This document shows, piece after piece, positions 1-7,845 of a DNA stretch of 28,217 nucleotides. Position numbers and translations under genes: made by a program. Source of the stretch: an uncultured Anaerococcus sp. Lineage in GTDB: Bacteria > Bacillota_A > Clostridia > Tissierellales > Peptoniphilaceae. The notes under the pieces are model-generated. The model was not told the DNA's origin. It saw nothing but the letters and a program-made list of their open reading frames with translations, and did not search any database. The stretch is from the NCBI GenBank assembly GCA_902488555.1, contig CABTWT010000005.1:1-28217 (forward strand), written 5' to 3'. Position 1 is the first letter of the stretch. Each line of letters begins with the position of its first letter.

Positions 1-62
1 GGTATATAAAAGAATACGCCTTAAGTGACTATGATGCCAAGCTATTAGCCAATGACAGAGAA
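1..62 (+). other. gatB: GatB fragment fused to pcp at contig start
   Basis: The frame starting at base 3 reads [20 protein letters not shown]. This does not resemble the N-terminus of Pcp (which normally carries a TGFDPF-type strand). It closely matches an internal segment of GatB, the B subunit of Asp/Glu-tRNA amidotransferase, whose family has a segment of the type RYVNELGLPAYDAMVLT followed by a K/R-E. The reading frame runs straight into Pcp at the D-R-E codons at bases 54-62. The D-R-E could belong to either protein, so the join probably lies within these bases. The other two forward frames have stops here. The most economical explanation is a chimeric contig end; a real deletion fusion is less likely. 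Confidence 0.6.
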
Positions 63-665
63 CCAACAAATCCAGCAATCGAATCTGTAAAAAGAATAGA
101 TGAAAATATCGAAGGCGCAGAGATAATAAAGCTTGAAATACCAACAGTATTTCATAAGGCTAGCGATGTAGTTGAGGAAAAAATCAAAGAAGTTAAACCA
201 GATGTGATCCTTTCAGTTGGCCAAGCCGGTGGAAGATATGGTATAACAGTAGAACGTGTTGCAATCAACGAAGATGATGCTCGTATAGAAGATAACGAAG
301 GCAACCAACCAATAGATGTTAAAATCAGAGAAGATGGTGCGCCAGCATATTTTGCAAGCCTACCAATCAAGGCTATGGTAGAAGAAATTAAAAAAGAAAA
401 TATACCAGCAAGTGTATCAAATTCAGCAGGTACTTTTGTATGCAACCACATAATGTACCAAGACCTATACCTAGCAGAAAAATATGGAAATATAAAAGCA
501 GGATTTATCCACGTACCATTTTTGACAGAACAAGTAGTAGATAAACCTAACACAGCTTCAATGAGCCTAGATGATATTGTAAGAGGCCTAAATGCGGCTA
601 TTAGAGCAATTGTAAAATACGATGACAAAAAAGATTTGAATATTACAGGTGGAGCAACCCACTAG
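54..665 (+). CDS. pcp: Pyrrolidone-carboxylate peptidase (pyroglutamyl-peptidase I), 5'-truncated
   Basis: Cytoplasmic cysteine peptidase of family C15 that removes N-terminal pyroglutamate from peptides. The visible part holds the GQAGGR motif, the catalytic Glu in ITVERVAIN, the catalytic Cys in AGTFVCNH and the catalytic His in GFIHVPF. It also has the DNEGNQPID and [10 protein letters not shown] stretches typical of the family. About 203 residues are present. The first 10-15 residues, with the TGFDPF-type first strand, are missing because a GatB-like segment replaces them at the contig edge. The GTG at 204 is an internal Val, not a start. The frame ends at TAG 663-665 just ahead of a terminator. 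Family assignment is very secure; the 5' end is not real as it stands. Confidence 0.93.
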   Translation, partial: DREPTNPAIESVKRIDENIEGAEIIKLEIPTVFHKASDVVEEKIKEVKPDVILSVGQAGGRYGITVERVAINEDDARIEDNEGNQPIDVKIREDGAPAYFASLPIKAMVEEIKKENIPASVSNSAGTFVCNHIMYQDLYLAEKYGNIKAGFIHVPFLTEQVVDKPNTASMSLDDIVRGLNAAIRAIVKYDDKKDLNITGGATH

Positions 666-692
666 AAAAAGGACCCAGTTGGGTCTTTTTTT
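666..692 (+). terminator. Rho-independent terminator after pcp
   Basis: A GACCC/GGGTC stem (672-676 with 681-685) closes an AGTT loop. It is preceded by five A and followed by seven T (686-692). It begins directly after the pcp stop codon. Confidence 0.88.
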
Positions 693-761
693 GTGTGAGA
701 TTTTAATAAAAATGGGTAAAATAGATATAAGATAATCATTAAATATTCATAGGAGGATATT

Positions 762-950
762 ATGGTACAAGAAAATGAAAAAAAAGTTTTCGAAGCTGGT
801 GATAATCAAGAAGTAAACAAAAAATCAAATGAAGACGTTCCAATGAGCAATGGCGAAAACTGTGGTATTGTTGAATTCGAAGGTAAAAGAATCAACACAT
901 GTGATGGTGAAACCATAGTAGAAAATGGTTACGAAAGCCCAGATAGATAA
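762..950 (+). CDS. Small acidic hypothetical protein (62 aa)
   Basis: A 62-residue hydrophilic, acidic protein with no signal peptide or membrane segment. The ATG at 762 has a strong AGGAGG ribosome binding site eight bases upstream (751-756) and the gene sits alone between two terminators, which supports it as a real gene. The C-terminal half carries two cysteines (NCGIVEFEG and INTCDGE) about 15 residues apart, which could bind metal or form a disulfide. The N-terminal half is Glu/Lys/Asn-rich and probably disordered. I do not recognise a family. A TAAAAT at 717-722 is a possible -10 element, but no good -35 is visible. Confidence 0.72.
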   Translation: MVQENEKKVFEAGDNQEVNKKSNEDVPMSNGENCGIVEFEGKRINTCDGETIVENGYESPDR

Positions 951-967
951 AATAAATTTGTGAGATT

Positions 968-1009
968 AAACTGACTATAATATCAAATGATATTGTGGTC
1001 AGTTTTTTT
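968..1009 (+). terminator. Terminator after the 62-aa gene
   Basis: The long hairpin AAACTGAC-TATAATATC / GATATTGTG-GTCAGTTT (968-984 with 989-1005, loop AAAT) includes G-U pairs and is followed by a run of seven T (1003-1009). Confidence 0.82.
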
Positions 1010-1028
1010 AATTTCCACATAATCGTGA

Positions 1029-1034
1029 TATAAT
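1029..1034 (+). promoter_or_regulatory. -10 element (TATAAT) of the CapA-like gene
   Basis: A perfect TATAAT lies 29 bases ahead of the ATG at 1063. The -35 region (TTTTAA, about 1006-1011) is weak and overlaps the preceding T-tract. The in-frame ATG at 1033 falls inside this box, so it cannot be the start of an mRNA made from this promoter. Confidence 0.55.
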
Positions 1035-1062
1035 GGTTAAAACTCTATTAGAAAGGTACCTT

Positions 1063-2211
1063 ATGAAAAAAATTAAAAAATTCATTATTATAAGTTTTCT
1101 GAGTATTTTTTCATTCGCCAATTTAAACATAGCCAAAGCGGCAAGCTTTGAAAAACAAAGTACAAATGTCAAAATGGCTCGTTTATTTTTTGCAGGAGAT
1201 GTATTGCCTCACATTAACTTTGATAACTATGCTAGAAACTATGGAGCAGGTGATTACAATTACGATAGACCATTTGAAAAATTAAAAGATTATGTATCCA
1301 AGGGTGATTATTTTATGGTCAATTGTGAATTTACAAGTCATCCAGACCTAGAACCTTCAGGATATCCGACATTTAATTCAAATGGAGATATTTTTAGAGC
1401 CTTAAGTGATATTGGGGTTGATGTTATAACAACTGCCAACAACCATTGTATGGATACTGGCCTAGATGGTTTGGACTATACAATTGAAGCAATAAATAAA
1501 GCTGGTATAGAAAATGTTGGTACACAAAAAAATAGCACAGATAAAAACTATTTGATAAAGGATATAAATGGGATTAAGGTAGGAATACTTGCTTATGCTG
1601 AGCAATTAAATGGATTTGAATATTTGCTAGATTCTGCTGATAAACTGGCAAAAGTAAATATGATTGATAGTGTTCTGATAAGAAGAGATATTTCTAATGC
1701 TATCAAAGATGGAGCAGAATTCATTATAATTTATCCACACTGGGGAGTTGAATACCAATCCTACCCTGCAGAGTATCAAATCGAACTTGCCCACGATATG
1801 ATTGATTGGGGCGCAGATATGGTTATTGGCAACCATCCCCACGTAATCCAACCAAGGGAAGAATATGAGGCAAAGGATGGTAGAAAGGGAATAATTTATT
1901 ATTCACTAGGTAATCTTGTTTCCAATCAAAATCACAATAATTTTGATGGTGATTATAGGGTAGAACACGGCTTATTGGTTGATACAATAATCTATAAGGG
2001 AGAAGATGATTCAAGAGCAAAGATCTTAAATACTACTTATCACACCACCTGGGTAGGTACGATTTTTGATGATTATGGCTTGCTTAACAGGGCCTATGTG
2101 ATAGATGAATACCTATATGGGCAAAAAGATGATATTACGGAAGATGATAGGTATTTGATGGGAATAGCAGAATCTATGAACTATGATACAATGCATACTA
2201 TTGTAAGATAA
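1063..2211 (+). CDS. CapA-family (PGA_cap) secreted metallophosphatase-like protein
   Basis: A 382-residue exported protein of the CapA/PgsA superfamily, a calcineurin-like fold related to poly-gamma-glutamate synthesis proteins. Residues 1-27 are a signal peptide (Lys-rich start, hydrophobic core, AKA cleavage region). The mature part has the family's motifs in order: FFAGDV, VNCEF, TTANNHCMD (the NNH metal-type motif), YPHWGVEY, IGNHPHVIQP and YYSLGN. The start is placed at ATG 1063 because an in-frame ATG at 1033 overlaps the -10 box, while 1063 has GAAAGG just upstream and begins a proper signal peptide. No capB/capC-type genes lie nearby, so a role in capsule polyglutamate is not supported. 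The exact substrate is unknown; a stand-alone cell-surface phosphoesterase is plausible. Confidence 0.87.
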   Translation: MKKIKKFIIISFLSIFSFANLNIAKAASFEKQSTNVKMARLFFAGDVLPHINFDNYARNYGAGDYNYDRPFEKLKDYVSKGDYFMVNCEFTSHPDLEPSGYPTFNSNGDIFRALSDIGVDVITTANNHCMDTGLDGLDYTIEAINKAGIENVGTQKNSTDKNYLIKDINGIKVGILAYAEQLNGFEYLLDSADKLAKVNMIDSVLIRRDISNAIKDGAEFIIIYPHWGVEYQSYPAEYQIELAHDMIDWGADMVIGNHPHVIQPREEYEAKDGRKGIIYYSLGNLVSNQNHNNFDGDYRVEHGLLVDTIIYKGEDDSRAKILNTTYHTTWVGTIFDDYGLLNRAYVIDEYLYGQKDDITEDDRYLMGIAESMNYDTMHTIVR

Positions 2212-2225
2212 GGATAAAATAAAAG

Positions 2226-2254
2226 GAGCTAGCAAAAATGCTAGCTCTTAGTTT
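2226..2254. terminator. Bidirectional terminator between CapA-like gene and lipoprotein gene
   Basis: A perfect GAGCTAGC/GCTAGCTC stem with an AAAAAT loop spans 2226-2247. TTAGTTTTT follows on the plus strand. On the minus strand the reverse complement reads into CTTTTATTTTAT, so it can serve both convergent genes. Confidence 0.85.
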
Positions 2255-2271
2255 TTGATTTATTATTTAAA

Positions 2272-2544
2272 TTAGTTATTTCCGTTTGCGTCATCAGCTG
2301 CATCTTCAGCGTCTGTTGCATCTTTTGCTGCATCATCAGCTTTTTCTGCTGCATCGTCAGCTTTTTCTGCTGCGTCATCAGCTTCTTTAGCTGCATCGTC
2401 AGCTGCTTTGTCAGCTTCGTCTTTTGCTGGTTCTTCTACTGCTGGTTCTGTTGTTGTTTCTGCTGGTTTTTCTTCAGCGTTGTTACCACAACCTGCAAAT
2501 GCGAATGTACCTGCTAAAGCTAATGCTAATAGTTTTTTGTTCAT
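2272..2544 (-). CDS. Small Ala/Asp-rich repeat lipoprotein (90 aa)
   Basis: A 90-residue predicted lipoprotein. Lys-rich residues 2-4 and a hydrophobic core end in a lipobox-like FAGC with Cys19, which would be acylated. Residues 20-43 are a Glu/Pro/Thr-rich linker. Residues about 44-84 are repeats of a seven-residue unit of the type EKADDAA, predicted to form a charged alpha-helix or coiled coil. The ending is Gly/Asn-rich. The ribosome binding site is AGGAGA ahead of ATG 2544, and the promoter is a perfect consensus, so strong expression is likely. No enzymatic domain is visible. It may act as a surface spacer or cell-wall-associated helix, but no function can be assigned. Confidence 0.85.
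   Translation of the reverse strand: MNKKLLALALAGTFAFAGCGNNAEEKPAETTTEPAVEEPAKDEADKAADDAAKEADDAAEKADDAAEKADDAAKDATDAEDAADDANGNN
2293..2415 (-). repeat. Degenerate 21-bp tandem repeats in the lipoprotein gene
   Basis: Imperfect direct repeats of about 21 bp, recognisable on the plus strand as recurring GCTGCATCATCAGC/TTTTTCT units, encode the seven-residue EKADDAA repeat. Copy number could vary between strains by slippage or recombination. Confidence 0.75.
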
Positions 2545-2574
2545 CGTAATCTCCTTTCTTCCTTTGTGATGATA

Positions 2575-2603
2575 ATTATATTTCTTAATGAGTCAAATGT
2601 CAA
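2575..2603 (-). promoter_or_regulatory. Perfect consensus sigma-A promoter of the repeat lipoprotein
   Basis: Read on the minus strand: TTGACA (2603-2598), a spacer of exactly 17 bases, then TATAAT (2580-2575). All twelve hexamer bases match the vegetative consensus. The distance to ATG 2544 leaves a leader of about 25 bases containing the AGGAGA site. Confidence 0.88.
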
Positions 2604-2630
2604 AGTTATATATAAATCATAAATAAATAT

Positions 2631-2661
2631 AAAAAAAGCTCCTATTTTCATAAGAGCTTTT
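2631..2661 (-). terminator. Terminator of the 5'-nucleotidase gene
   Basis: Read on the minus strand, AAGCTC/GAGCTT (2659-2654 with 2641-2636) closes a loop and runs into TTTTTTT (2637-2631), directly downstream of the stop at 2667. Confidence 0.8.
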
Positions 2662-2666
2662 ACTAT

Positions 2667-4601
2667 CTATTTGCTTATATCTGTCATTCTTCCATCTGTG
2701 CTAGGATTTATTGTTCCATTTGCCTTGATAGCTTCTTCGAAGATATCAGAGATGAGTCCTCTTTCTTCGCTTCTTGTTTTGCCTTTAAACATTTCGTATC
2801 CATCTCCACCAATAGCCATAAAATCATTGGTTGCTAGTGAATAAGTTTTGTTTGGATCAAGAGCTTCGCCATTAACTAATACTTCTGTTACTTTACTACC
2901 AGCTTCTTTGCTTGAATCATATTTTACAGTCATACCAGCTATTTGTGGGAACTTACCAGCTTCGTTTGGAGTATCTGTTAGACCGTGTTCTAGGGCAGCT
3001 AGGATATCTGCACCTGTAATCTCGATTTTTACTAGGAAGTTGGTGAATGGGAATACTGTAAGTACATCACCTTTTGTAATGTCACCTTTTACTATTGAAT
3101 CTCTTATGCCGCCACCATTTGTGATTGTAATATCTGCACCTATTGATTCTTTCATAGCATCAGCGATGAAATCGCCAAGGTTAGTTTCTTTTGTTCTAAC
3201 ATTGCCACGAACACCGTCAAGGTCGACATCTGTCATACCAACTTTTTGGCTTAATACATCTTTGTTTGCTTCACTGTATTTATTAATTACATCAAGAATT
3301 TCTTGGTTAGCATTGATGTGTTGCATTTTTTTGTAAGGATGGAGCTTAGCGAATTTTGCATTGACTTTATTATCCTTGTCTACAAGGAGTGTCACTTCAC
3401 CAAGGTTGTAGCCGTGTGCTCCTGTTTGTGCAATAAGGGTTGTTTTTTCGATTTTTCCTTCGTCAAGTTGGCTGTGAGAGTGACCGTCTATGATTAGATC
3501 AATTCCATCAACATTGTCAGCTACTTTAGTAGATGTATCTTCACTTTCTTCATCTATACCAAGGTGAGTTAGGCAAACAACTATGTCAGCGCCATTGGCC
3601 TTTAAGTTTTCAACTTCTTTTTTTGCTACTTCTACTGGATCTTCAAATGTCAATCCTTCGGTATTTACTGGAGAAGACTTTGTCTTGGTTTCTGGAGTGG
3701 AAAGTCCGAATATACCAACTTTTACACCATTTATTTCAACAATTTGGCTAACATCAAGGATTTGATTGCCACTTTCATCAACTACATTAGAGCCAAGGAT
3801 TGGGTAATTGGCAAGGTCTTTTAATTCTAGAAGTCTCTTATAGCCGTAGTTAAAGTCGTGGTTACCAGCTGTCATAGCTGTAAGTCCCATTTTATTAACT
3901 GCTTCGACAACACTTTGTCCTTGGGCAATATTTGCAAAAATTGTTCCGTGTAATGTATCTCCAGCATCTAGGAGGAGGGTATTATTATTTACATTTTTGT
4001 AATCATAGAAAGTTTTAATTTTAGCATAGCCGATTTCACCGTTTTTAGCGTTTTCTTCTACTCTGCCGTGTGTGTCATTGTAGTGGATTATGCTGATTTG
4101 TTTTAAGCCACGCATAGAATAAAGAAGATTAGTAGCTTCGTTATTTTCTGGGATAGATGAATTTAATAGTTCTGTTAGGGAACCTTTGATAGATTCAACT
4201 GTCTTTGGAGTTAGGTCAAAGAGCATAAATATTGCTTCTTGATAAACTTGGTTATCGAAAACTGATTGATCCAAATCTTTAATTGTTTTGGATTCGTTAG
4301 CTCTTTCTGGTCTGATAGTTTCAATCACATCTTTACTTTCTGCAAGAAGTGCATCTGATTCAGCGATTTGTTGGTTAAGAGTATCTTTGATATTTGCTGT
4401 TGTAGCAGGTGCATCTTTTAGTAACATTCTACTTGCTTTGTTAACAACGCTGTTGTTAAAGTATGAATTCTCAAATTCTACTTTTTCCGCCTCAGTCAAA
4501 CTTGCTGCATAAGCAGGATTAAATCCAGCAAACAAGCTTGTAACGGAAAATGCTGTAGCAAAAGCAACTGTAAATAATAATTTTGATTTTTTGTTTTGCA
4601 T
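2667..4601 (-). CDS. Secreted 5'-nucleotidase / bifunctional metallophosphatase
   Basis: A 644-residue exported phosphoesterase of the UshA/YfkN type, expected to release phosphate and nucleosides from extracellular nucleotides. Residues 1-33 form a signal peptide (YAA cleavage region). Residues 34 to about 167 are a helical N-terminal extension of no recognised family. The metallophosphoesterase domain follows, with IIHYNDTHGR (DTH at 176-178), LLDAGDTLHG, TAGNHDFNYG, VCLTHLG and IIDGHSHSQ. The C-terminal 5'-nucleotidase domain has NLGDFIADAM, ITNGGGIRD and VFPFTNFLVKIEITG. There is no LPXTG motif or C-terminal membrane anchor, so it is either released or retained by the N-terminal extension. 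It is transcribed alone from a good promoter. Exact substrate specificity cannot be read from the sequence. Confidence 0.93.
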   Translation of the reverse strand: MQNKKSKLLFTVAFATAFSVTSLFAGFNPAYAASLTEAEKVEFENSYFNNSVVNKASRMLLKDAPATTANIKDTLNQQIAESDALLAESKDVIETIRPERANESKTIKDLDQSVFDNQVYQEAIFMLFDLTPKTVESIKGSLTELLNSSIPENNEATNLLYSMRGLKQISIIHYNDTHGRVEENAKNGEIGYAKIKTFYDYKNVNNNTLLLDAGDTLHGTIFANIAQGQSVVEAVNKMGLTAMTAGNHDFNYGYKRLLELKDLANYPILGSNVVDESGNQILDVSQIVEINGVKVGIFGLSTPETKTKSSPVNTEGLTFEDPVEVAKKEVENLKANGADIVVCLTHLGIDEESEDTSTKVADNVDGIDLIIDGHSHSQLDEGKIEKTTLIAQTGAHGYNLGEVTLLVDKDNKVNAKFAKLHPYKKMQHINANQEILDVINKYSEANKDVLSQKVGMTDVDLDGVRGNVRTKETNLGDFIADAMKESIGADITITNGGGIRDSIVKGDITKGDVLTVFPFTNFLVKIEITGADILAALEHGLTDTPNEAGKFPQIAGMTVKYDSSKEAGSKVTEVLVNGEALDPNKTYSLATNDFMAIGGDGYEMFKGKTRSEERGLISDIFEEAIKANGTINPSTDGRMTDISK

Positions 4602-4632
4602 ATTTCCTCCTAATATATTTATTTACACTTCT

Positions 4633-4661
4633 ATCATATAAAGTAAGTAAACATTTTGCAA
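4633..4661 (-). promoter_or_regulatory. Promoter of the 5'-nucleotidase gene
   Basis: On the minus strand: TTGCAA (4661-4656), a 17-base spacer, TATGAT (4638-4633). An AGGAGG ribosome binding site lies ahead of ATG 4601. Confidence 0.72.
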
Positions 4662-4714
4662 GTAATAATTGTAAAAAAAGCTGATATTTTCTTATCAAAT
4701 AGACTTTTTGAAGA

Positions 4715-4754
4715 TTGATAAATTAAGGAAGTTTATTATAAGTAAAAGTATAAT
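4715..4754 (+). promoter_or_regulatory. Candidate promoter(s) of the TerB/BrxD/helicase operon
   Basis: TTGATA (4715-4720) with a 16-base spacer leads to TATAAG (4737-4742). A perfect TATAAT without a clear -35 lies at 4749-4754. Either could drive the operon, whose first gene has an AAGGAGGG site at 4771-4778. The 180-base divergent region between 4602 and 4784 holds only these and the opposite promoter. Confidence 0.5.
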
Positions 4755-4784
4755 GATAAGTAAAGGTAAAAAGGAGGGAAACTT

Positions 4785-6536
4785 ATGGAATTTGATGATA
4801 TAAAAAAGATGATTAATGGAATGCTTAGTGACCTGAGCAAATTATCTAATGGAGAAAATAAGACTATTAAAAGAACAATAGATTCATCAAATTTAAAAGG
4901 TGTGATTGATATAAGCCTAGATAAGGAAGAAAAAATCCCAAAAGAAAATTTCAATGAAAAACCACTCATCAAAGATTACAAGTATTGGATATTAAAGCTT
5001 GACCGATATTACAAAAATCCTGCCATGAGAGTATCTCAAGTTAATATTGCCTCCTTGAAGACCTATGCTGACTTATGTGATAGCTTGGAATATCACTTAA
5101 ACAAAGAAGGGACAAGCATTGCGAGATTAGTATCAAGGTTAAGACGTGAGCAATTTTCCTATGATATATACTATACAATTTATCTTATTGCTGAAAATAC
5201 AGTCTTGAGTTTCTATAACCCCCTATATAACAAATCTATAGAAAAATCATATCAAATCATTGAAAATTCCATATCAAAAAAGGCTAGGTATTTGATTGAA
5301 GCCAGAGCACTGGAGCTTTCTAAGAATCTTAAAAAACCTCATAAAGAAACTAGAGAATATTTTAATCTTACTGATAATAATAAAGTTTCAATTTGGTGGG
5401 ATAAAGATGGGCTTCTAAGAGAAAAATATAAGATATCAAAAGAAGAGGAATTAGCCATCAATCAAATATCTAAGCGCAACAATGTCCTTTGGAAAAGTCC
5501 TCTTGTTGTAGAACTTCTCCTTAATATGTACTTATTTACTCTAAGGAAAATTTTTGACAATGATGACATTGATAGCATAAGTCTCATTAGAATTATGCAG
5601 CCTTACAAGCAATCAAAGCTTGCCCTAGAAAGTATACTAATTATTAGCGAGAAAAATATTAGAGAAGTTTTTACTTTCTTTAATAAGAGCAATCAAGCTA
5701 AGGCAGAAGAAAACTTAGTGGAATTTGACGGTGGTAAACTCCTAGAATATATAGAAAAAATCCAAAAATCATATATAAAAACCATAGACCCTAACTTTAT
5801 TAACAAGATTTATGAAGATCATCTAAAAGAAAATCCTGGTAAAATAAAAGACTATGTTAATTATATGGAAAGGCTTGATTTAAAAGGGAAAATTTCTTTT
5901 ATGGAGGAAATATCTAGATTGGATAAATTCCCAAAGATTTTAGAAGCAATTGTAAAATCAGATAATGCAGAAGATAGGATAATTGCCTTATTTTATATAT
6001 ACAAACTTGATTATAATAAAAAATCACACGAAAATATATTATTTGAAATAATAAAAGCTGACAACTTTTACGATTTTATTTCCTTGGTAGATTCAAGAAA
6101 TATGAATCTATCCACTTATGAAGAAATAAAATCACTAAATAAAAACAAATTAAAAAAGATAGAAGTTGATATAAATAGGATTGACACCTCTAGGAGTAAC
6201 CTTAGTAAAACTGTCAGCATGGTCAACGAATTTTTGGATGATGATAAACCAGAAGAAGATTTTCCTGAAGATACAAAAGAAGAAAACCAAGATAATAGTG
6301 GGAAATACCATGAGATTTTAAAAAAGATTTTAGAAAAAGGATCTATGAACAAAGAGGAGTTTGAAGACTTTGCTATAGCTTATAAGCTAACTATAAACAC
6401 CTTCCTAGGAAAGATAAATGATGAACTTTTTGATTTTGTAGGCGACCAAGCCTTAATGATTGAAGATGATAATGTTATTATTGACCCTTTTTATGTTGAA
6501 ATGATAAAGGAGTACTTAGATGGCAACAAGAATTAA
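4785..6536 (+). CDS. TerB-N/TerB-C-like domain protein, first gene of a BREX-like three-gene operon
   Basis: A 583-residue cytoplasmic protein. Its last ~75 residues (ILKKILEKGSMNKEEFEDFA through INDELFDFVGDQALMIED) look like a TerB-C domain, the small helical domain linked to tellurite-resistance/phage-stress proteins. A central stretch (SIWWDKDGLLREKYKISKEE, then NNVLWKSPLVVELLLNMYL) resembles the region that follows TerB-N domains. The N-terminal ~80 residues are charged and probably flexible, and an acidic linker (DDDKPEEDFPEDTKEENQD) precedes the C-terminal domain. The stop overlaps the next gene by 17 bases, and that gene's ribosome binding site lies inside this one, implying coupled translation. 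It probably scaffolds or regulates the ATPase and helicase that follow. The TerB assignment is by residue pattern and gene context, so moderate; no catalytic motif is visible. Confidence 0.72.
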   Translation: MEFDDIKKMINGMLSDLSKLSNGENKTIKRTIDSSNLKGVIDISLDKEEKIPKENFNEKPLIKDYKYWILKLDRYYKNPAMRVSQVNIASLKTYADLCDSLEYHLNKEGTSIARLVSRLRREQFSYDIYYTIYLIAENTVLSFYNPLYNKSIEKSYQIIENSISKKARYLIEARALELSKNLKKPHKETREYFNLTDNNKVSIWWDKDGLLREKYKISKEEELAINQISKRNNVLWKSPLVVELLLNMYLFTLRKIFDNDDIDSISLIRIMQPYKQSKLALESILIISEKNIREVFTFFNKSNQAKAEENLVEFDGGKLLEYIEKIQKSYIKTIDPNFINKIYEDHLKENPGKIKDYVNYMERLDLKGKISFMEEISRLDKFPKILEAIVKSDNAEDRIIALFYIYKLDYNKKSHENILFEIIKADNFYDFISLVDSRNMNLSTYEEIKSLNKNKLKKIEVDINRIDTSRSNLSKTVSMVNEFLDDDKPEEDFPEDTKEENQDNSGKYHEILKKILEKGSMNKEEFEDFAIAYKLTINTFLGKINDELFDFVGDQALMIEDDNVIIDPFYVEMIKEYLDGNKN

Positions 6537-7845
6537 CCCCAAAGAAGCAAATACTATTATAAAGTCTCTAGAAGGTGGGGTTGTCCCAAATATGGGAGTC
6601 CAACATCTTCTAGTAGGCAGGAATAGGGAAGTAGATGAACTTATAAAAATTTTGGACAATATCACTGATGGTGGTTCTGATATAAGGTTTTGGGTAGGAG
6701 ACTTTGGATCTGGAAAAAGCTTTATGCTAGCAACTATTGAACAAATCTCTCTTGGCAAAAACTTTGTAGTTTCAAGTCTAGACCTTACTCCATCGAGAAG
6801 ATTTTATGCCACAGATAGAAAAGCTGTCGCCCTATACACGGAGATTATAGACAATATAAAAACAAAAACTCAAAGAACTGGGAATGTCCTTGAGATTATC
6901 ATAGAGGAATGGATTAACCAATTGGCAAATAATATTGCTAGTGATAATTCAATAGATGTTATTGAAATTTTAAAGGGAGCAAAGGAAGATCAAGTTATAA
7001 ATGAAATATTAAATACTCTTGCGAGATTTAAGGCTGTTGGCCTATCTTATGAATTTGGCCAAGCTCTTAGCAAGTACTATGAGGGTTTCATATCAGATAA
7101 TAGGCTTCTTAAAACCAATGCCATCAGATGGCTGAGGGGAGATATAACTACAAAAACTGAAGCGAAAAAAATCCTTGGTATCAATCAAATAATAACAGAT
7201 GATAACTGGTTTGATGCCCTTAAAAATATGAGCGAGCTTTTCCTTGAGATTGGTTTTGCAGGCTTTGTAGTTAATTTTGATGAAGCAGTGAATCTCTACA
7301 AACTCCCTTATGCAGTAAGTCGTGAGAGAAACTACGAAAGAATTTTAAATATTTATAACGAAACAAAGTCCAATGAAGCTAGAGGCCTATTTGTAAACTT
7401 TGGAGCTACAAGAAAAACAGTCTTTGATGAAAATAGGGGGATGTCTTCTTATGGAGCCTTAAAAGGACGCCTTGGTAGCGAAGATAGCATGGATAGTAAA
7501 CTCATAAACACCAATAGAACGGTTCTAGGACTAAAGCCACTTTCCAACGAAGAAATCTACACACTCTTAGAAAATTTGGTAAATATTTACAATGTAAATT
7601 ATAAAGAAGCTATTACTATAAGCCATGATGAGATAATTACCTATATGGAAGGTCAACTAAACAGACCTGGAGCTTATGAATTCTTAACTCCACGTGCTGT
7701 GATAAAGGATTTTATAGAGATTCTTGATTTAAAAAGGCAAAATCCTGATGTAGAAATTAGCGAGATTCTATCCATGAAATTTAAAAATATAGTTGGTGTA
7801 GTCAAAGACCCTGACGATAAAGACGATGAGATTGAAATAATATGA
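6520..7845 (+). CDS. BrxC/BrxD-family (BREX ATP-binding domain) ATPase
   Basis: A 441-residue P-loop ATPase of the family annotated as BREX-system ATP-binding domain (formerly DUF2791), to which BrxD belongs. The N-terminus has the family's pattern IIKSLEGGVVPN followed by VGRNREVDEL. Walker A is GDFGSGKS at residues 60-67, and Walker B is FVVNFDEA with Asp254-Glu255. The segment FVVSSLDLTPSRRFY after Walker A and the C-terminal LTPRAVIKDFIEILD are also typical. The start ATG 6520 has AAAGGAG seven bases upstream, inside the preceding gene. The stop shares ATGA with the helicase gene. In BREX type 2, BrxD is found with a BrxHI helicase; here the same pairing occurs without methyltransferase, PglZ or BrxC. 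Confidence 0.85.
   Translation: MATRINPKEANTIIKSLEGGVVPNMGVQHLLVGRNREVDELIKILDNITDGGSDIRFWVGDFGSGKSFMLATIEQISLGKNFVVSSLDLTPSRRFYATDRKAVALYTEIIDNIKTKTQRTGNVLEIIIEEWINQLANNIASDNSIDVIEILKGAKEDQVINEILNTLARFKAVGLSYEFGQALSKYYEGFISDNRLLKTNAIRWLRGDITTKTEAKKILGINQIITDDNWFDALKNMSELFLEIGFAGFVVNFDEAVNLYKLPYAVSRERNYERILNIYNETKSNEARGLFVNFGATRKTVFDENRGMSSYGALKGRLGSEDSMDSKLINTNRTVLGLKPLSNEEIYTLLENLVNIYNVNYKEAITISHDEIITYMEGQLNRPGAYEFLTPRAVIKDFIEILDLKRQNPDVEISEILSMKFKNIVGVVKDPDDKDDEIEII

Noticed and set aside
2293..2415. Regularly spaced GCTGCATC/TCAGC repeats that could suggest a CRISPR-like or regulatory array
   Set aside because: They are in frame within a coding gene and encode a heptad amino-acid repeat; there are no unique spacers.
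4670..4712. Possible hairpin (TGATA/TATCA with flanking A and T runs) in the divergent region before the TerB-like operon
   Set aside because: The stem is only five A/T-rich pairs, and no transcript would need to end there.
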